Assembly (NCBI GenBank): GCA_964595075.1
Contig: CAZQNT010000033.1
Location: 1 to 11,793, forward strand
Source: JAHJFW01 sp964595075
GTDB taxonomy: Bacteria > Patescibacteriota > Patescibacteriia > 2-12-FULL-60-25
DNA length: 11,793 nucleotides
Direction of reading: 5' to 3'
Part shown: piece after piece, positions 1-7,337 of the stretch
Numbering within the stretch: position 1 is the first letter of the stretch
Layout: each line of letters begins with the position of its first letter
Program-made: the position numbers and the translations under genes
Notes under the pieces: generated by a model
The model's database searches: none
Seen by the model: only the letters and a program-made list of their open reading frames with translations
Told to the model about the DNA's origin: nothing

Positions 1-364
1 GTCCACGCGCTTCTCTGCCGCCTCGTCTTCCGCCAAAACCGAACATGCCTCCAAGTACGTCGCCGAGATCTCCCATGTCGTCCATGTTGATATTGAAACC
101 GGAAGTATTGAAACCTCCAAAACCCCCGAATCCGCCTTCACCCATACCTCCTTGTTCAAACGCTGCAGATCCGAATTGATCGTATGTTTTTCGTTTTTGG
201 TCGTCACCCAAAACTTGATACGCCTCGTTTATGTCTTTGAATTTTTGTTGGTCCCCTCCTTTGTCCGGATGATGTTCGTGCGCCAAACGTCTAAACGACT
301 TTTTAATTTCGTCTTGCGATGCGCCGTTCGAGACGCCTAAAATTTTGTAATAATCCTTGCTCAT
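1..364 (-). CDS. dnaJ: Chaperone DnaJ, N-terminal part (runs off the window)
   Basis: This is the Hsp40 co-chaperone that delivers clients to DnaK and stimulates its ATPase. The first 121 codons are visible, starting MSKDYYKILGVS. A complete J domain occupies about residues 3-68 and includes the HPD motif (HHPDKGGD) needed to contact DnaK. A Gly/Phe-rich linker follows, and the gene then leaves the window, so the zinc-finger and C-terminal domains cannot be judged. The ATG overlaps the stop of the upstream HAD gene in an ATGA arrangement (361-364), which suggests translational coupling. It is the last visible gene of the minus-strand run containing hrcA, grpE and dnaK, although four other genes separate it from dnaK. 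Family assignment is firm. Confidence 0.95.
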   Translation of the reverse strand, partial: MSKDYYKILGVSNGASQDEIKKSFRRLAHEHHPDKGGDQQKFKDINEAYQVLGDDQKRKTYDQFGSAAFEQGGMGEGGFGGFGGFNTSGFNINMDDMGDLGDVLGGMFGFGGRRGGREARG

Positions 365-1026
365 CGTATTTTTGCTACAAGAAGACCTTTGATGCGGTCA
401 AGTGTTATCTGTTCAAGAGACGTTACAACAAGTGAGGCGCCTGGCAATTCATCCACATAACGTTCATCTTTCAATCCAATAACAACAAGACCGGCCGCCA
501 CCGCGCTTCGAACTCCGTTCGGAGAATCTTCAAAACCAACGCACGAATTTGCGGTACATCCTATGCGACGAGCCGCTTCGAGAAAAATATCCGGCGCAGG
601 CTTGCCGTTTTGGACATCAGCCGCAACAATAATTACCTTGAATAATTCTAACCAACCGAGCCGACGAAGAATCTCCGTCGCCTCAATTCGATTCGCGCTT
701 GTCGCGAGAGCGATTGGAACACCGGCCGCGTGTATTTCACGAAGAAGACGATCCGCACCGGGCTTTGCTTCCGGCCAATGTTCAACTCGCACTTTTTCGT
801 AGTATACGTTCTTCAGTCGATTTATTTCCTCAGCGGTAATCGGCAAATCGTATTCTTCTTTCAACAACTGCGATGCTGCAATCCCAGGAAGTCCCATCAT
901 ATTTCTCTGAAAAAACGGATCGTACATCTTCCCAAAACCAAGAAGCATCTCGCTATTTGCTTTGGTCCACAATATCTCGCTGTCGATCAGCGTTCCATCG
1001 AGATCAAAGATGACGGCGTGAAGCAT
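361..1026 (-). CDS. HAD-superfamily phosphatase, beta-phosphoglucomutase-like
   Basis: A 221-residue haloacid dehalogenase-like hydrolase of subfamily IA. The four motifs are visible: DLDGT near the N-terminus (nucleophile and general acid Asp), ATSA in the middle (motif II), a lysine in NGKPAPD (motif III) and FEDSPNG (motif IV, Mg2+ binding). A helical cap lies between motifs I and II. Relatives act on sugar phosphates or related small metabolites as phosphatases or phosphomutases. The substrate cannot be read from the sequence. I chose the ATG giving MLHAVIFDLDG, two bases after the stop of the upstream gene; an earlier in-frame ATG at 1053 would overlap that gene. The stop overlaps the dnaJ start. 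Confidence 0.9.
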   Translation of the reverse strand: MLHAVIFDLDGTLIDSEILWTKANSEMLLGFGKMYDPFFQRNMMGLPGIAASQLLKEEYDLPITAEEINRLKNVYYEKVRVEHWPEAKPGADRLLREIHAAGVPIALATSANRIEATEILRRLGWLELFKVIIVAADVQNGKPAPDIFLEAARRIGCTANSCVGFEDSPNGVRSAVAAGLVVIGLKDERYVDELPGASLVVTSLEQITLDRIKGLLVAKIR

Positions 1027-1028
1027 AA

Positions 1029-1538
1029 TCAATCCAAATCCAAAATATCCCAATTTTCTTTATACTTATCTATCCATCCTTTTCCGTATCTTTGTTTTTC
1101 TTTATCAGTCAATTTTAATGTCTTTGAGTAGTCTGGAAGAAGCCGTCTCATCTTTGTAGGATTATGTTTCTTTCCCTTTTTTCCAGGTTGTTTCAACCAT
1201 AACCTATTACATTCTTTAAGAACACGCGCAACGACAGAGCTTGGAATAATATATACGTCTGGCGATTCGGTATTTCCTGTTTTCAAATCAACAAAACAAT
1301 AAAACATCCTTCCTCCAGAGAACGTTTCATGTTTTTCCTTCATATGCCACCCTTTGTCACTGCCTAGAGGACGTCTCGTTTTTACTTGGATAGCCGCCGC
1401 TTTTGTTCCAAGAAGGTTAGTCGCGATTATATCGGAGTTTGGCGCGTTTTCTGGTGCCAAGCCAGCAATATATTCCTTCTGTAGAAGGCGGTATAGTACA
1501 TAATATTCGCCTGCAGGACCAGTGAAGGGTGTTGGCAT
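1029..1538 (-). CDS. Uncharacterised protein, possible PD-(D/E)XK nuclease fold
   Basis: A 169-residue protein of unknown function. Residues about 33-54 contain SDIIATN followed by AAAIQVKTRR. This fits the D...(Q/E)xK core of PD-(D/E)XK nuclease-like domains, with a glutamine in the acidic position, as seen in some members. The rest is soluble, with a basic C-terminal half (PGKKGKKHNP) that could bind nucleic acid. There is no signal peptide or membrane segment. It lies 3 bases after the 82-residue gene and 2 bases before the HAD gene, so all three are probably co-transcribed. Its DNA is visibly more AT-rich than dnaK or murD, which may indicate later acquisition. The nuclease call is an inference from a short motif. 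Confidence 0.65.
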   Translation of the reverse strand: MPTPFTGPAGEYYVLYRLLQKEYIAGLAPENAPNSDIIATNLLGTKAAAIQVKTRRPLGSDKGWHMKEKHETFSGGRMFYCFVDLKTGNTESPDVYIIPSSVVARVLKECNRLWLKQPGKKGKKHNPTKMRRLLPDYSKTLKLTDKEKQRYGKGWIDKYKENWDILDLD

Positions 1539-1541
1539 ATT

Positions 1542-1790
1542 TTAGATTTGTTTGCCGTCCAAATTAAACGCGCGTGTTGTTATAAGACCACTTGGCTCTC
1601 GTAGTATGTGTGCAATTATAAGTTTATTTTTTGAAAACCAAACCTCAAAGTTCTCTGCTCCGTCTGTTCTAATGTGGTATCTTTCAGAATCTGGTTCTAG
1701 TTTACCCAATATATTAATTCCGAGTGCATTTATATCAAACTCACGGGGCATGATGTTTTTTACTAGATCAAATTTGTCATTTTCTTTCAT
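1542..1790 (-). CDS. Hypothetical protein, 82 residues
   Basis: I do not recognise this family. It is a small soluble protein, mixed in charge, without a signal peptide, membrane segment or cysteine cluster. The middle and C-terminal parts alternate hydrophobic and polar residues (FEVWFSKNKLIIAHILRE), which suggests a small beta-rich fold. It sits between the DUF3467 gene (33 bases away) and the possible nuclease gene (3 bases away) in the same direction and shares their low GC content. The close pairing with the next gene suggests co-expression and perhaps joint function, for example a small partner of the nuclease-like protein, but nothing in the sequence proves this. Confidence 0.6.
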   Translation of the reverse strand: MKENDKFDLVKNIMPREFDINALGINILGKLEPDSERYHIRTDGAENFEVWFSKNKLIIAHILREPSGLITTRAFNLDGKQI

Positions 1791-1823
1791 ATCTTTTATT
1801 GATACATAAATAATAAAAACTTG

Positions 1824-2084
1824 TTAATTCAGCAATTTTGGCTCACTCGCTTCTTCGATCGTTCCGAATTGCTTTTCGTGCTTGCTCACGTTGTCGTTCA
1901 ACGCGTTAAGAATTCGTTTCATGTGAGCCGGAGAAACTATTAAACGTGATACGAGCTCGCCCTGCGGGGGAAACGACAGCATAAAATCGAGAACGAATTC
2001 TTCTTTCGTATGCGTAACCTGCATCATGTTTGCGTACTGACCGCGCAACGTCTCGTCATTCGCTTTGATATTTATGTTGGACAT
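1824..2084 (-). CDS. DUF3467 family protein
   Basis: An 86-residue protein matching the DUF3467 pattern: an opening strand with an YANMMQVTHTKEEFVLDF-type stretch, then FPPQGELVSRLIVSPAHMKRILNAL. The family is widespread in bacteria and archaea, is small and soluble, and has no established function to my knowledge. The C-terminal third is an amphipathic helix plus a variable tail. The gene lies 63 bases downstream of dnaK, separated by a GC-rich hairpin, and is probably part of the same minus-strand transcript. The ATG has no clear Shine-Dalgarno sequence, as for most genes in this block. Confidence 0.85.
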   Translation of the reverse strand: MSNINIKANDETLRGQYANMMQVTHTKEEFVLDFMLSFPPQGELVSRLIVSPAHMKRILNALNDNVSKHEKQFGTIEEASEPKLLN

Positions 2085-2103
2085 TTGGTGAAGTAGTAGT
2101 TGT

Positions 2104-2124
2104 AGGGCGGGGTTGTCCCGCCCT
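2104..2124. repeat. GC-rich perfect hairpin between dnaK and the DUF3467 gene
   Basis: AGGGCGGG and CCCGCCCT form a perfect 8-base-pair stem around a 5-base loop (GTTGT on the plus strand). There is no T-run after it on either strand, so it is not a classical intrinsic terminator. It could stabilise the 3' end of the dnaK message, cause partial termination, or be a small dispersed palindromic repeat. Confidence 0.7.
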
Positions 2125-2147
2125 CCCCGATCGAGTTAGCGAAGATT

Positions 2148-4070
2148 TTACTGCGCCTTTTCTTCAAAATCGCCTTCTTTTGGTTCATCCTTCGTCTCTG
2201 CCTTTGGCGCTTCTCCTTCTGCAGCCGCGCCTTCTTGCGGCTTAGCTTGTTCTTGCTGATACATCGCGGCGCCGACTTTTTGCGCGGCAGTCGCCACTTC
2301 GTCTGCAGCTTTCTTTATCGCTTCGATATCTTCGCCGTCCTTAACTTTTTTTAGCGCTTCAAGTTTTTCCTCAACAACCTTCTTATCCTCCGCCGAAACT
2401 TTATCCCCGGCCTCTTTCATCATTTTTTCAGTAGTGTACACCATTGCCTCCGCCATATTCTTTGTCTCAACAGACTCGTGTCGCTTCTTGTCGTCCGCGG
2501 CGTGAATCTCTGCGTCTTTCTTCATCTTCTCAATCTCGTCTTTAGAAAGATTGGTCGATGCCGTAATCGTGATCTGTTGTTCTTTGCCGGTCGCTTTATC
2601 TTTAGCTTTAACGGATAAAATTCCGTTAGCGTCAATATCGAACGTCACTTCAACCTGCGGAACTCCGCGCGGAGCTGTAGGAATGCCTGATAGCGTGAAT
2701 CGTCCGAGCGAGCGGTTTCCTTCCGCCATTTCGCGCTCACCTTGCAGAACGTGGATTTCAACCGATGTCTGGCCGTCCGCTGCCGTTGAGAAGATCTGTG
2801 ACTTTGACGTCGGCACCGTGGTGTTTCGTTCGATGAGTTTTGTCATAACGCTTCCGAGCGTTTCGAGTCCGAAACTCAAAGGCGTTACGTCGAGCAACAA
2901 AAGCTCGCCCTTGATATCTCCTTGAAGGTTTCCGGCTTGAACAGCCGCGCCGATTGCAACAACCTCATCCGGATTCACGGTGACGTTCGGTTTTTTTCCG
3001 AAGAATTTTTCAACCGCGCTCTGTACGAGCGGCATTCTAGTCATACCGCCAACAAGAATAACTTCGTTCAAGTCGGATGTTTTCATTCCTGCGTCAGCTA
3101 GAGCTTTTTTACACGGCTCAAGAGTTTTATCTACAAGCGCGCCTACCAGCTCTTCGAGTTTTGCGCGCGTAAGCTTTAACATCATGTGCTTAGGCCCGTT
3201 TGCGTCGCTCGTGATAAACGGTTGGTTCACTTCGGTTTCCATGGCGCTCGACAACTCTATCTTGGCTTTTTCCGCAGCTTCCTTAATGCGCTGTATCGCC
3301 AGCGTGTCTTTCGATAAATCAATTCCTTCCTGCTTTTTGAATTCATCGACAATCCAGCCGATCAAAACCTGGTCAAAGTCGTCGCCTCCTAGATGCGTAT
3401 CGCCGTTGGTCGCTCGTACTTCAACCGTGTTCTGATTTGTCGCTGCGTCGAACGCGATCTCAAGCACCGACACGTCAAAAGTACCTCAGCCAAGGTCGTA
3501 CACTACGATCTTCTCGTCCTTCTTGCGATCGAATCCGTAAGCCAGAGCCGCGGCCGTCGGTTCGTTTATTATGCGTTTTACGGTAAGTCCCGCAATCTCG
3601 CCCGCAACCTTTGTCGCCTGCCGTTGCGAGTCGTCGAAATATGCGGGAACGGTGATAACGGCTTCCGTGATTTTTTCTCCGATTCGCGCTTCCGCGTCCG
3701 CCTTCAACTTTTGTAAAACCATTGCCGAAATTTCTTCCGGCGCATATTCCTTATCTCCCATAACAATACGAACTCCGTCGTCTTTTTGCACAACTTTGTA
3801 CGGTAACCACTTGGTGTCGCGCTGTACTTCGGCATCGTTCCAACGGCGACCGATTAGACGTTTAATCGAAAAAAGCGTGTTAAAAGGATTGACTACGGCT
3901 TGTCGCTTCGCGATCTGTCCAACAAGACGTTCGCCTGTTTTTGAAACGGCGACAGTCGATGGCGTGGTTCGATTTCCTTCCGCGTTTTCAATCACTTTCG
4001 GCTGTCCGCCCTCAACGACTGCCATGCACGAGTTTGTCGTTCCTAAGTCTATTCCGAGAATTTTTGACAT
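2148..4070 (-). CDS. dnaK: Chaperone DnaK (Hsp70), interrupted by an in-frame UGA
   Basis: This is the ATP-dependent Hsp70 chaperone that acts with DnaJ and GrpE. Counting the UGA, the frame is 640 codons, the normal length. The ATPase domain starts SKILGIDLGTTNSC and contains NEPTAAALAYG. The substrate-binding domain has LLLDVTPLSFGLETLG and TVPTSKSQIF. The C-terminus is helical and ends in an acidic tail (GDFEEKAQ). Codon 195 (bases 3486-3488) is TGA where the phosphate-2 motif YDLGGGTFDVS needs glycine. The frame continues unbroken on both sides, so a single GGA-to-TGA change explains it. No alternative start would rescue a functional protein, because the split falls inside the ATPase domain. 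It may be a sequencing or strain-level error, a real mutation, or a recoded codon. The gene follows grpE by 33 bases, and the ATG has no Shine-Dalgarno sequence. Confidence 0.93.
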
Positions 4071-4084
4071 ATATGTGTGAGATA

Positions 4085-4119
4085 AGGTTTCAGGTGTTAG
4101 GTATTAGGTTTCAGGTGAT
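4085..4119. repeat. Five-unit 7-base repeat overlapping the end of grpE
   Basis: Five consecutive heptamers begin AGGT on the plus strand (AGGTTTC, AGGTGTT, AGGTATT, AGGTTTC, AGGTGAT). The first and fourth are identical. The array supplies the last four codons and the stop of grpE and part of the grpE-dnaK spacer. The 35-base length and period of 7 match the two arrays near 8500 and 8640. Confidence 0.75.
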
Positions 4120-4613
4120 GGGGACTTTGCGATTATTACTTTGGCAGGTCTAAGGAGTTTTCCGTTCAGACTCCAGCCGGATTGATTTACATGGATAATA
4201 ACTCCTTCCGCGACTTCTTCCGATGGTTCTTCGCCAACCGCTTCATGAATCGACGGATCGAACGCGCCTTCTGTTTTGACCTGTTCGAGACCGATAGACC
4301 CGAACGTCGTCTCCCATATTGCGCGTACCGCCCTCAGCCCTGCGATCCATGTTTTAATACGCTCGGCAGTTTCTCCTGACAAGTCCTTTATGTCCGGTTC
4401 ATGAGATAGCGCAAGTTCATACTGATCTATCGCTGGAAGAATATTTGATAGAAGTCGTTCATTCGCAAATTTTGAAATTTCGATCCTTTCTTTTTCCGTT
4501 TCGCGTTTTAAGTTCGCGTAATCCGCTTGCGCCCGTTTCCAACCCGCCAGATATTCTTCGCATTGTGCTTTGAGCTGTTCGTTTGGGAGATTGTCATCCA
4601 TATTATTCGTCAT
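4104..4613 (-). CDS. grpE: Nucleotide exchange factor GrpE
   Basis: This 169-residue protein is the homodimeric factor that releases ADP from DnaK. A long N-terminal helix (about residues 8-60, with LAGWKRAQADYANLKRE) matches the GrpE dimerisation coiled coil. It is followed by the four-helix region with SNILPAIDQYELAL. The C-terminal beta domain contains GLEQVKTEGAFDPSIHEAVG and a closing NGKLLRPAKVIIAKS strand. All conserved blocks are present. The start overlaps the end of hrcA by 11 bases, so the two are likely coupled in translation. The last four residues (SPET) and the stop are encoded by the 7-base repeat array, so the terminus has probably been rewritten by that element. Confidence 0.95.
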   Translation of the reverse strand: MTNNMDDNLPNEQLKAQCEEYLAGWKRAQADYANLKRETEKERIEISKFANERLLSNILPAIDQYELALSHEPDIKDLSGETAERIKTWIAGLRAVRAIWETTFGSIGLEQVKTEGAFDPSIHEAVGEEPSEEVAEGVIIHVNQSGWSLNGKLLRPAKVIIAKSPSPET

Positions 4614-5292
4614 CAGTTAGATAGCGCTGCGCCGTGCGCATAAGTGCGAAGTGGCGCGGATAATCCATTCGAATCGATCCGAAGAATCCTAAAAGCGTTC
4701 CGTCGGAACATTGCAAGAACACAGATCCACAATCCTCTCCAAACGGACAATCTTTTCCGATTAGAGCCGTCGGTTCTCCCATTGGCATCTCTCTTAGTTC
4801 TTCCAGAGTCTCGTCAACGCGATCGAACATATCGCTGAATCGAGTCACGCGTTCACGATCAGCGAACTCCGGTTGAGATAGAACGCGTGAGAGACCAGTG
4901 GCGTAAGTTTCGCTGTGGCGATTTACGACAACGAGAGCATCCTGTACAAAATCAGATAGAGTCTTTGCGACGAAACGAAGTTCATCCGAAGAGAAATGGG
5001 AGTCCGACGCCGCGCGACGCAGTCGTTCCATTTCCTGTCGTTGAAGAGCGCGCTCTTTCATTAATTCTTGCAAATAAAAACGATAACCTTTTTCCGTTGG
5101 AACGCGTCCGGCTGAAGCATGAGGTTGAGAAAGATAACCCTCTTCTTCAAGTATCGCGAACCAATTTCTAATCGTTGCGGAACTGGCGTCGAGATCGTGC
5201 TCCTCAACAAGATACTGTGAACCAACCGGCTCACCGGTTGTTATCACCTCTTCTACAACGAGCTTTAAAAGCTCCTTCAAAACGTCTTTCAT
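4603..5292 (-). CDS. hrcA: Heat-inducible transcription repressor HrcA, short form
   Basis: HrcA binds the CIRCE operator and represses class I heat-shock genes. The N-terminal winged helix is clear: SSATIRNWFAILEEEGYL, then PHASAGRVPTEKGYRFYL, the diagnostic block. At 229 residues it is about 110 shorter than typical Firmicutes HrcA. The C-terminal half keeps a GAF-like segment (PTALIGKDCPFGEDCGSV and GFFGSIRMDYPRHFALM, equivalent to the usual G-I-GPxRMxY block), so the middle is contracted rather than the end lost. It is the first gene of hrcA-grpE-dnaK, directly behind a CIRCE element, so it is likely autoregulated. The start is the only ATG before the conserved domain. Confidence 0.93.
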   Translation of the reverse strand: MKDVLKELLKLVVEEVITTGEPVGSQYLVEEHDLDASSATIRNWFAILEEEGYLSQPHASAGRVPTEKGYRFYLQELMKERALQRQEMERLRRAASDSHFSSDELRFVAKTLSDFVQDALVVVNRHSETYATGLSRVLSQPEFADRERVTRFSDMFDRVDETLEELREMPMGEPTALIGKDCPFGEDCGSVFLQCSDGTLLGFFGSIRMDYPRHFALMRTAQRYLTDDE

Positions 5293-5308
5293 TAGGAATT
5301 TCAGATTT

Positions 5309-5335
5309 TTAGCACTTTACCAGATAGACTGCTAA
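5309..5335. promoter_or_regulatory. CIRCE operator (HrcA binding site)
   Basis: The plus-strand reading is TTAGCACTT, a 9-base spacer, then GACTGCTAA. The CIRCE consensus is TTAGCACTC, 9 bases, GAGTGCTAA. The left arm has one difference and the right arm one, and the spacer length is exact. It lies 17 bases upstream of the hrcA start, the expected place for autoregulation of the hrcA-grpE-dnaK operon. Confidence 0.92.
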
Positions 5336-5343
5336 CGTGGCAA
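5314..5343 (-). promoter_or_regulatory. Possible hrcA promoter overlapping CIRCE
   Basis: On the minus strand TTGCCA (5343-5338) is followed after 18 bases by TAAAGT (5319-5314). CIRCE would cover the -10 box and block polymerase. A TATAAT lies further upstream at the murD stop but has a poor -35 partner, so it is a second candidate that would put CIRCE in the leader. Confidence 0.4.
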
Positions 5344-5353
5344 GACCCCCGGA

Positions 5354-6670
5354 TTATAGATTTTTTACTAGTTTTTTATACTGTTCTCCCCTATCAAATT
5401 CATTCTTAAATAGCCCGAAACTGGCGCAAGCCGGAGATAAGATTATTGTGTCACCAGGATTTGCTCTGCTCGCCAAATAATCAAAGGCCTCTTTTAAACT
5501 TGAAACGTCTTCGTATTTAATTTTTGCGTCCTTCAGCGATTTTGAAAGTTTCACATGCGCTGTGCCAGGTAGGACTGCCGCATCGACTAGATGACGTCTT
5601 ATAGCTCTTGCAAGCTCGTCGAATTCCAGCTCCTTATCCGCGCCACCAATAATCATGCGGAGCGTTCGTCCTTTTTTATTGAATGTTTTTATAGCCGCAA
5701 TCGCGCCGTCAGGAGTAGTCGCCGTAGTATCATTAACGTAAGTAATCTTCTTTTTGATCGCGACGATCTCTTGTCTGTGCGGAAGACCGTTAAACGTCTT
5801 CAGCGTTTTTTTGATAGACGACATTGGCGCTCCAGACATTTTTGCGGCAAGAGCTGCCGCAGTTGCGTTTAAAAAATTGTGATCGCCCGGAATCTTCACG
5901 TCGAATTCTTTTATTGGAGATTTTCGGCTTGAAAATTTAACGACTCTCCCCGGAGCTTGTTCCGCAAAAATGCGGCAGTACAAATCGTCGCCGTTCACGA
6001 TTAAAGTATCCTCCGGTTTTTGGTGACGAAATATCTGCGCTTTCGCTTCCGCATAATCCTCCATCCCCTCGTACGAGTTCAAGTGATCTCTCATTAAATT
6101 CGTAACCACGGCGATATGAGGAGAAATCCCTGCGGCACCGGTAGTCTCCAATTGCCAACTTGAAAGTTCGAGTACGACGATGTCAGTCGATTTTACGTTT
6201 TTCAAAAAAGTCAGAGGCGACACGAGAATATTTCCTCCGAGCCAAACTCTTTTACCAGATGCTTTAAGCATCTCCGAAACGAGAGTCGCTGTAGTACTTT
6301 TTCCTCGCGTACCGGTGATTCCTATCACAGTACACGGACACTTTTCCAAAAATAATGTTATGTCCGACTCGATCCGTTTTCCAAGTTTTGATGCAAGCAT
6401 CATCTCTTTGGAACTCGGTCTGACGCGAGGATTTCGCACGATAACATCCGCCCAACGTATATCTTCGTCGCGATGTTTTCCAAGAATGAACTTACTGTTT
6501 TTGAATCGCTTGAGCTTCGTGACGTTCGCTTTCAAGTCATTCTCGGTTTTTTGGTCCGTTACGCGGAGATTCGCCCCTTGCCGCGCCAAAAAAATCGCGG
6601 ATGATATTCCGCTTCCTTTCGGGTACTGCCCGAGTCCCAGAATAAGAACTTTTTTTCCTTTCCAAGCCAT
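5354..6670 (-). CDS. murD: UDP-N-acetylmuramoylalanine-D-glutamate ligase (MurD)
   Basis: MurD adds D-glutamate to UDP-MurNAc-L-Ala in the cytoplasmic phase of peptidoglycan synthesis. The 438-residue length is normal. The N-terminal Rossmann-like UDP-binding domain begins GKKVLILGLGQYPKGSG. The ATP-binding P-loop is GITGTRGKSTTATL. VVTNLMRDHLNSYEGMEDY matches the Mur-ligase DH block, and VNDTTATTPDGAIAAI matches the NDSKATNPDAT block of the C-terminal domain. The start lies one base after the stop of the GT2 gene. The pair with two glycosyltransferases points to envelope synthesis. The final codons precede the hrcA control region by 61 bases. Confidence 0.93.
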   Translation of the reverse strand: MAWKGKKVLILGLGQYPKGSGISSAIFLARQGANLRVTDQKTENDLKANVTKLKRFKNSKFILGKHRDEDIRWADVIVRNPRVRPSSKEMMLASKLGKRIESDITLFLEKCPCTVIGITGTRGKSTTATLVSEMLKASGKRVWLGGNILVSPLTFLKNVKSTDIVVLELSSWQLETTGAAGISPHIAVVTNLMRDHLNSYEGMEDYAEAKAQIFRHQKPEDTLIVNGDDLYCRIFAEQAPGRVVKFSSRKSPIKEFDVKIPGDHNFLNATAAALAAKMSGAPMSSIKKTLKTFNGLPHRQEIVAIKKKITYVNDTTATTPDGAIAAIKTFNKKGRTLRMIIGGADKELEFDELARAIRRHLVDAAVLPGTAHVKLSKSLKDAKIKYEDVSSLKEAFDYLASRANPGDTIILSPACASFGLFKNEFDRGEQYKKLVKNL

Positions 6671-6671
6671 G

Positions 6672-7337
6672 TCAGAAATCCCCTTTCAATCTGCCGATAC
6701 GAACCGCTATCGCAGCTGCAGCCATTTGAAAACCCATACCAATATACTGCATCAATCCGCGCCAAAAGCCAACTTTCTGCATTTTTTTTCTCATTGTCAG
6801 TCCTGGCATCTCCGTTGTTCCGATTCTCATTCCATGCACGCCGCATGCGTAATTCAGCGAGGTCTCCAACATAAATCCGTTGAGATATTTCTCCGGGATC
6901 TTCTCGAAAAGATTACGAGACAATGCGCGTTCTCCGCCGATTAGCGGAAGATGCGGCGTTATTTTCATCATCAAAGCGCCACGATCTCGAATCCCTACGT
7001 TCATCGCGACGTCGCCTTCCACGACAGGACCTACGATACTGCGAACATGACCAACCGTCAGCCCTTTAAGATCCGCGTCGCAGAAAAAAAGAATGGACGC
7101 GTCCGTATGCCCAACGCCGTGCAGCACCGCCCTTCCTTTGCCGCGATTGATTGGAAATTGATGTACAAGAGATGCGCCGTTTTGCCTCGCGATTTCCGAA
7201 GTGCGATCAGTTGAACCGTCGGAAATTACGATTATATCTCGAAAAATCCCTGTTTCGACAAGTGTTTTTATTATTGGACCGATTGTCTTTTCTTCATTAA
7301 ACGCCGCGACAATGGCTGCTATTGATCTTCCATTCAT
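6672..7337 (-). CDS. Family 2 glycosyltransferase
   Basis: A 221-residue GT-A fold enzyme expected to transfer a sugar from a nucleotide donor at the inner face of the membrane. Visible blocks are AAIVAAFNEEKTIGPII (nucleotide binding), IIVISDGSTDRTSEIA, NRGKGRAVLHG and FFCDADLKG, in which DAD is the metal-binding DxD motif. No strong membrane helix is evident, although the C-terminal GLMQYIGMGFQMAAAAIAV stretch could lie on the membrane. The pattern resembles GT2 enzymes of the glucosyl-3-phosphoglycerate or dolichyl-phosphate type; donor and acceptor cannot be assigned. The start overlaps the stop of the GT4 gene (ATGA) and the stop is one base before murD, so the three are one operon. Confidence 0.88.
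   Translation of the reverse strand: MNGRSIAAIVAAFNEEKTIGPIIKTLVETGIFRDIIVISDGSTDRTSEIARQNGASLVHQFPINRGKGRAVLHGVGHTDASILFFCDADLKGLTVGHVRSIVGPVVEGDVAMNVGIRDRGALMMKITPHLPLIGGERALSRNLFEKIPEKYLNGFMLETSLNYACGVHGMRIGTTEMPGLTMRKKMQKVGFWRGLMQYIGMGFQMAAAAIAVRIGRLKGDF

Noticed and set aside
3486..3488. Global UGA-to-glycine code (Gracilibacteria/SR1 type)
   Set aside because: UGA ends at least three core genes exactly at the start of the next gene, and reading it as glycine there would run each protein out of frame through its neighbour.
3440..3488. Selenocysteine at the dnaK UGA
   Set aside because: The position is a structural glycine in an ATP-binding loop, and I see no convincing SECIS-like hairpin directly downstream.
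6180..6944. Long plus-strand reading frame (254 codons)
   Set aside because: It lies antisense across murD and the GT2 gene, both of which have unmistakable family motifs; its translation is serine/arginine-rich and lacks motifs.
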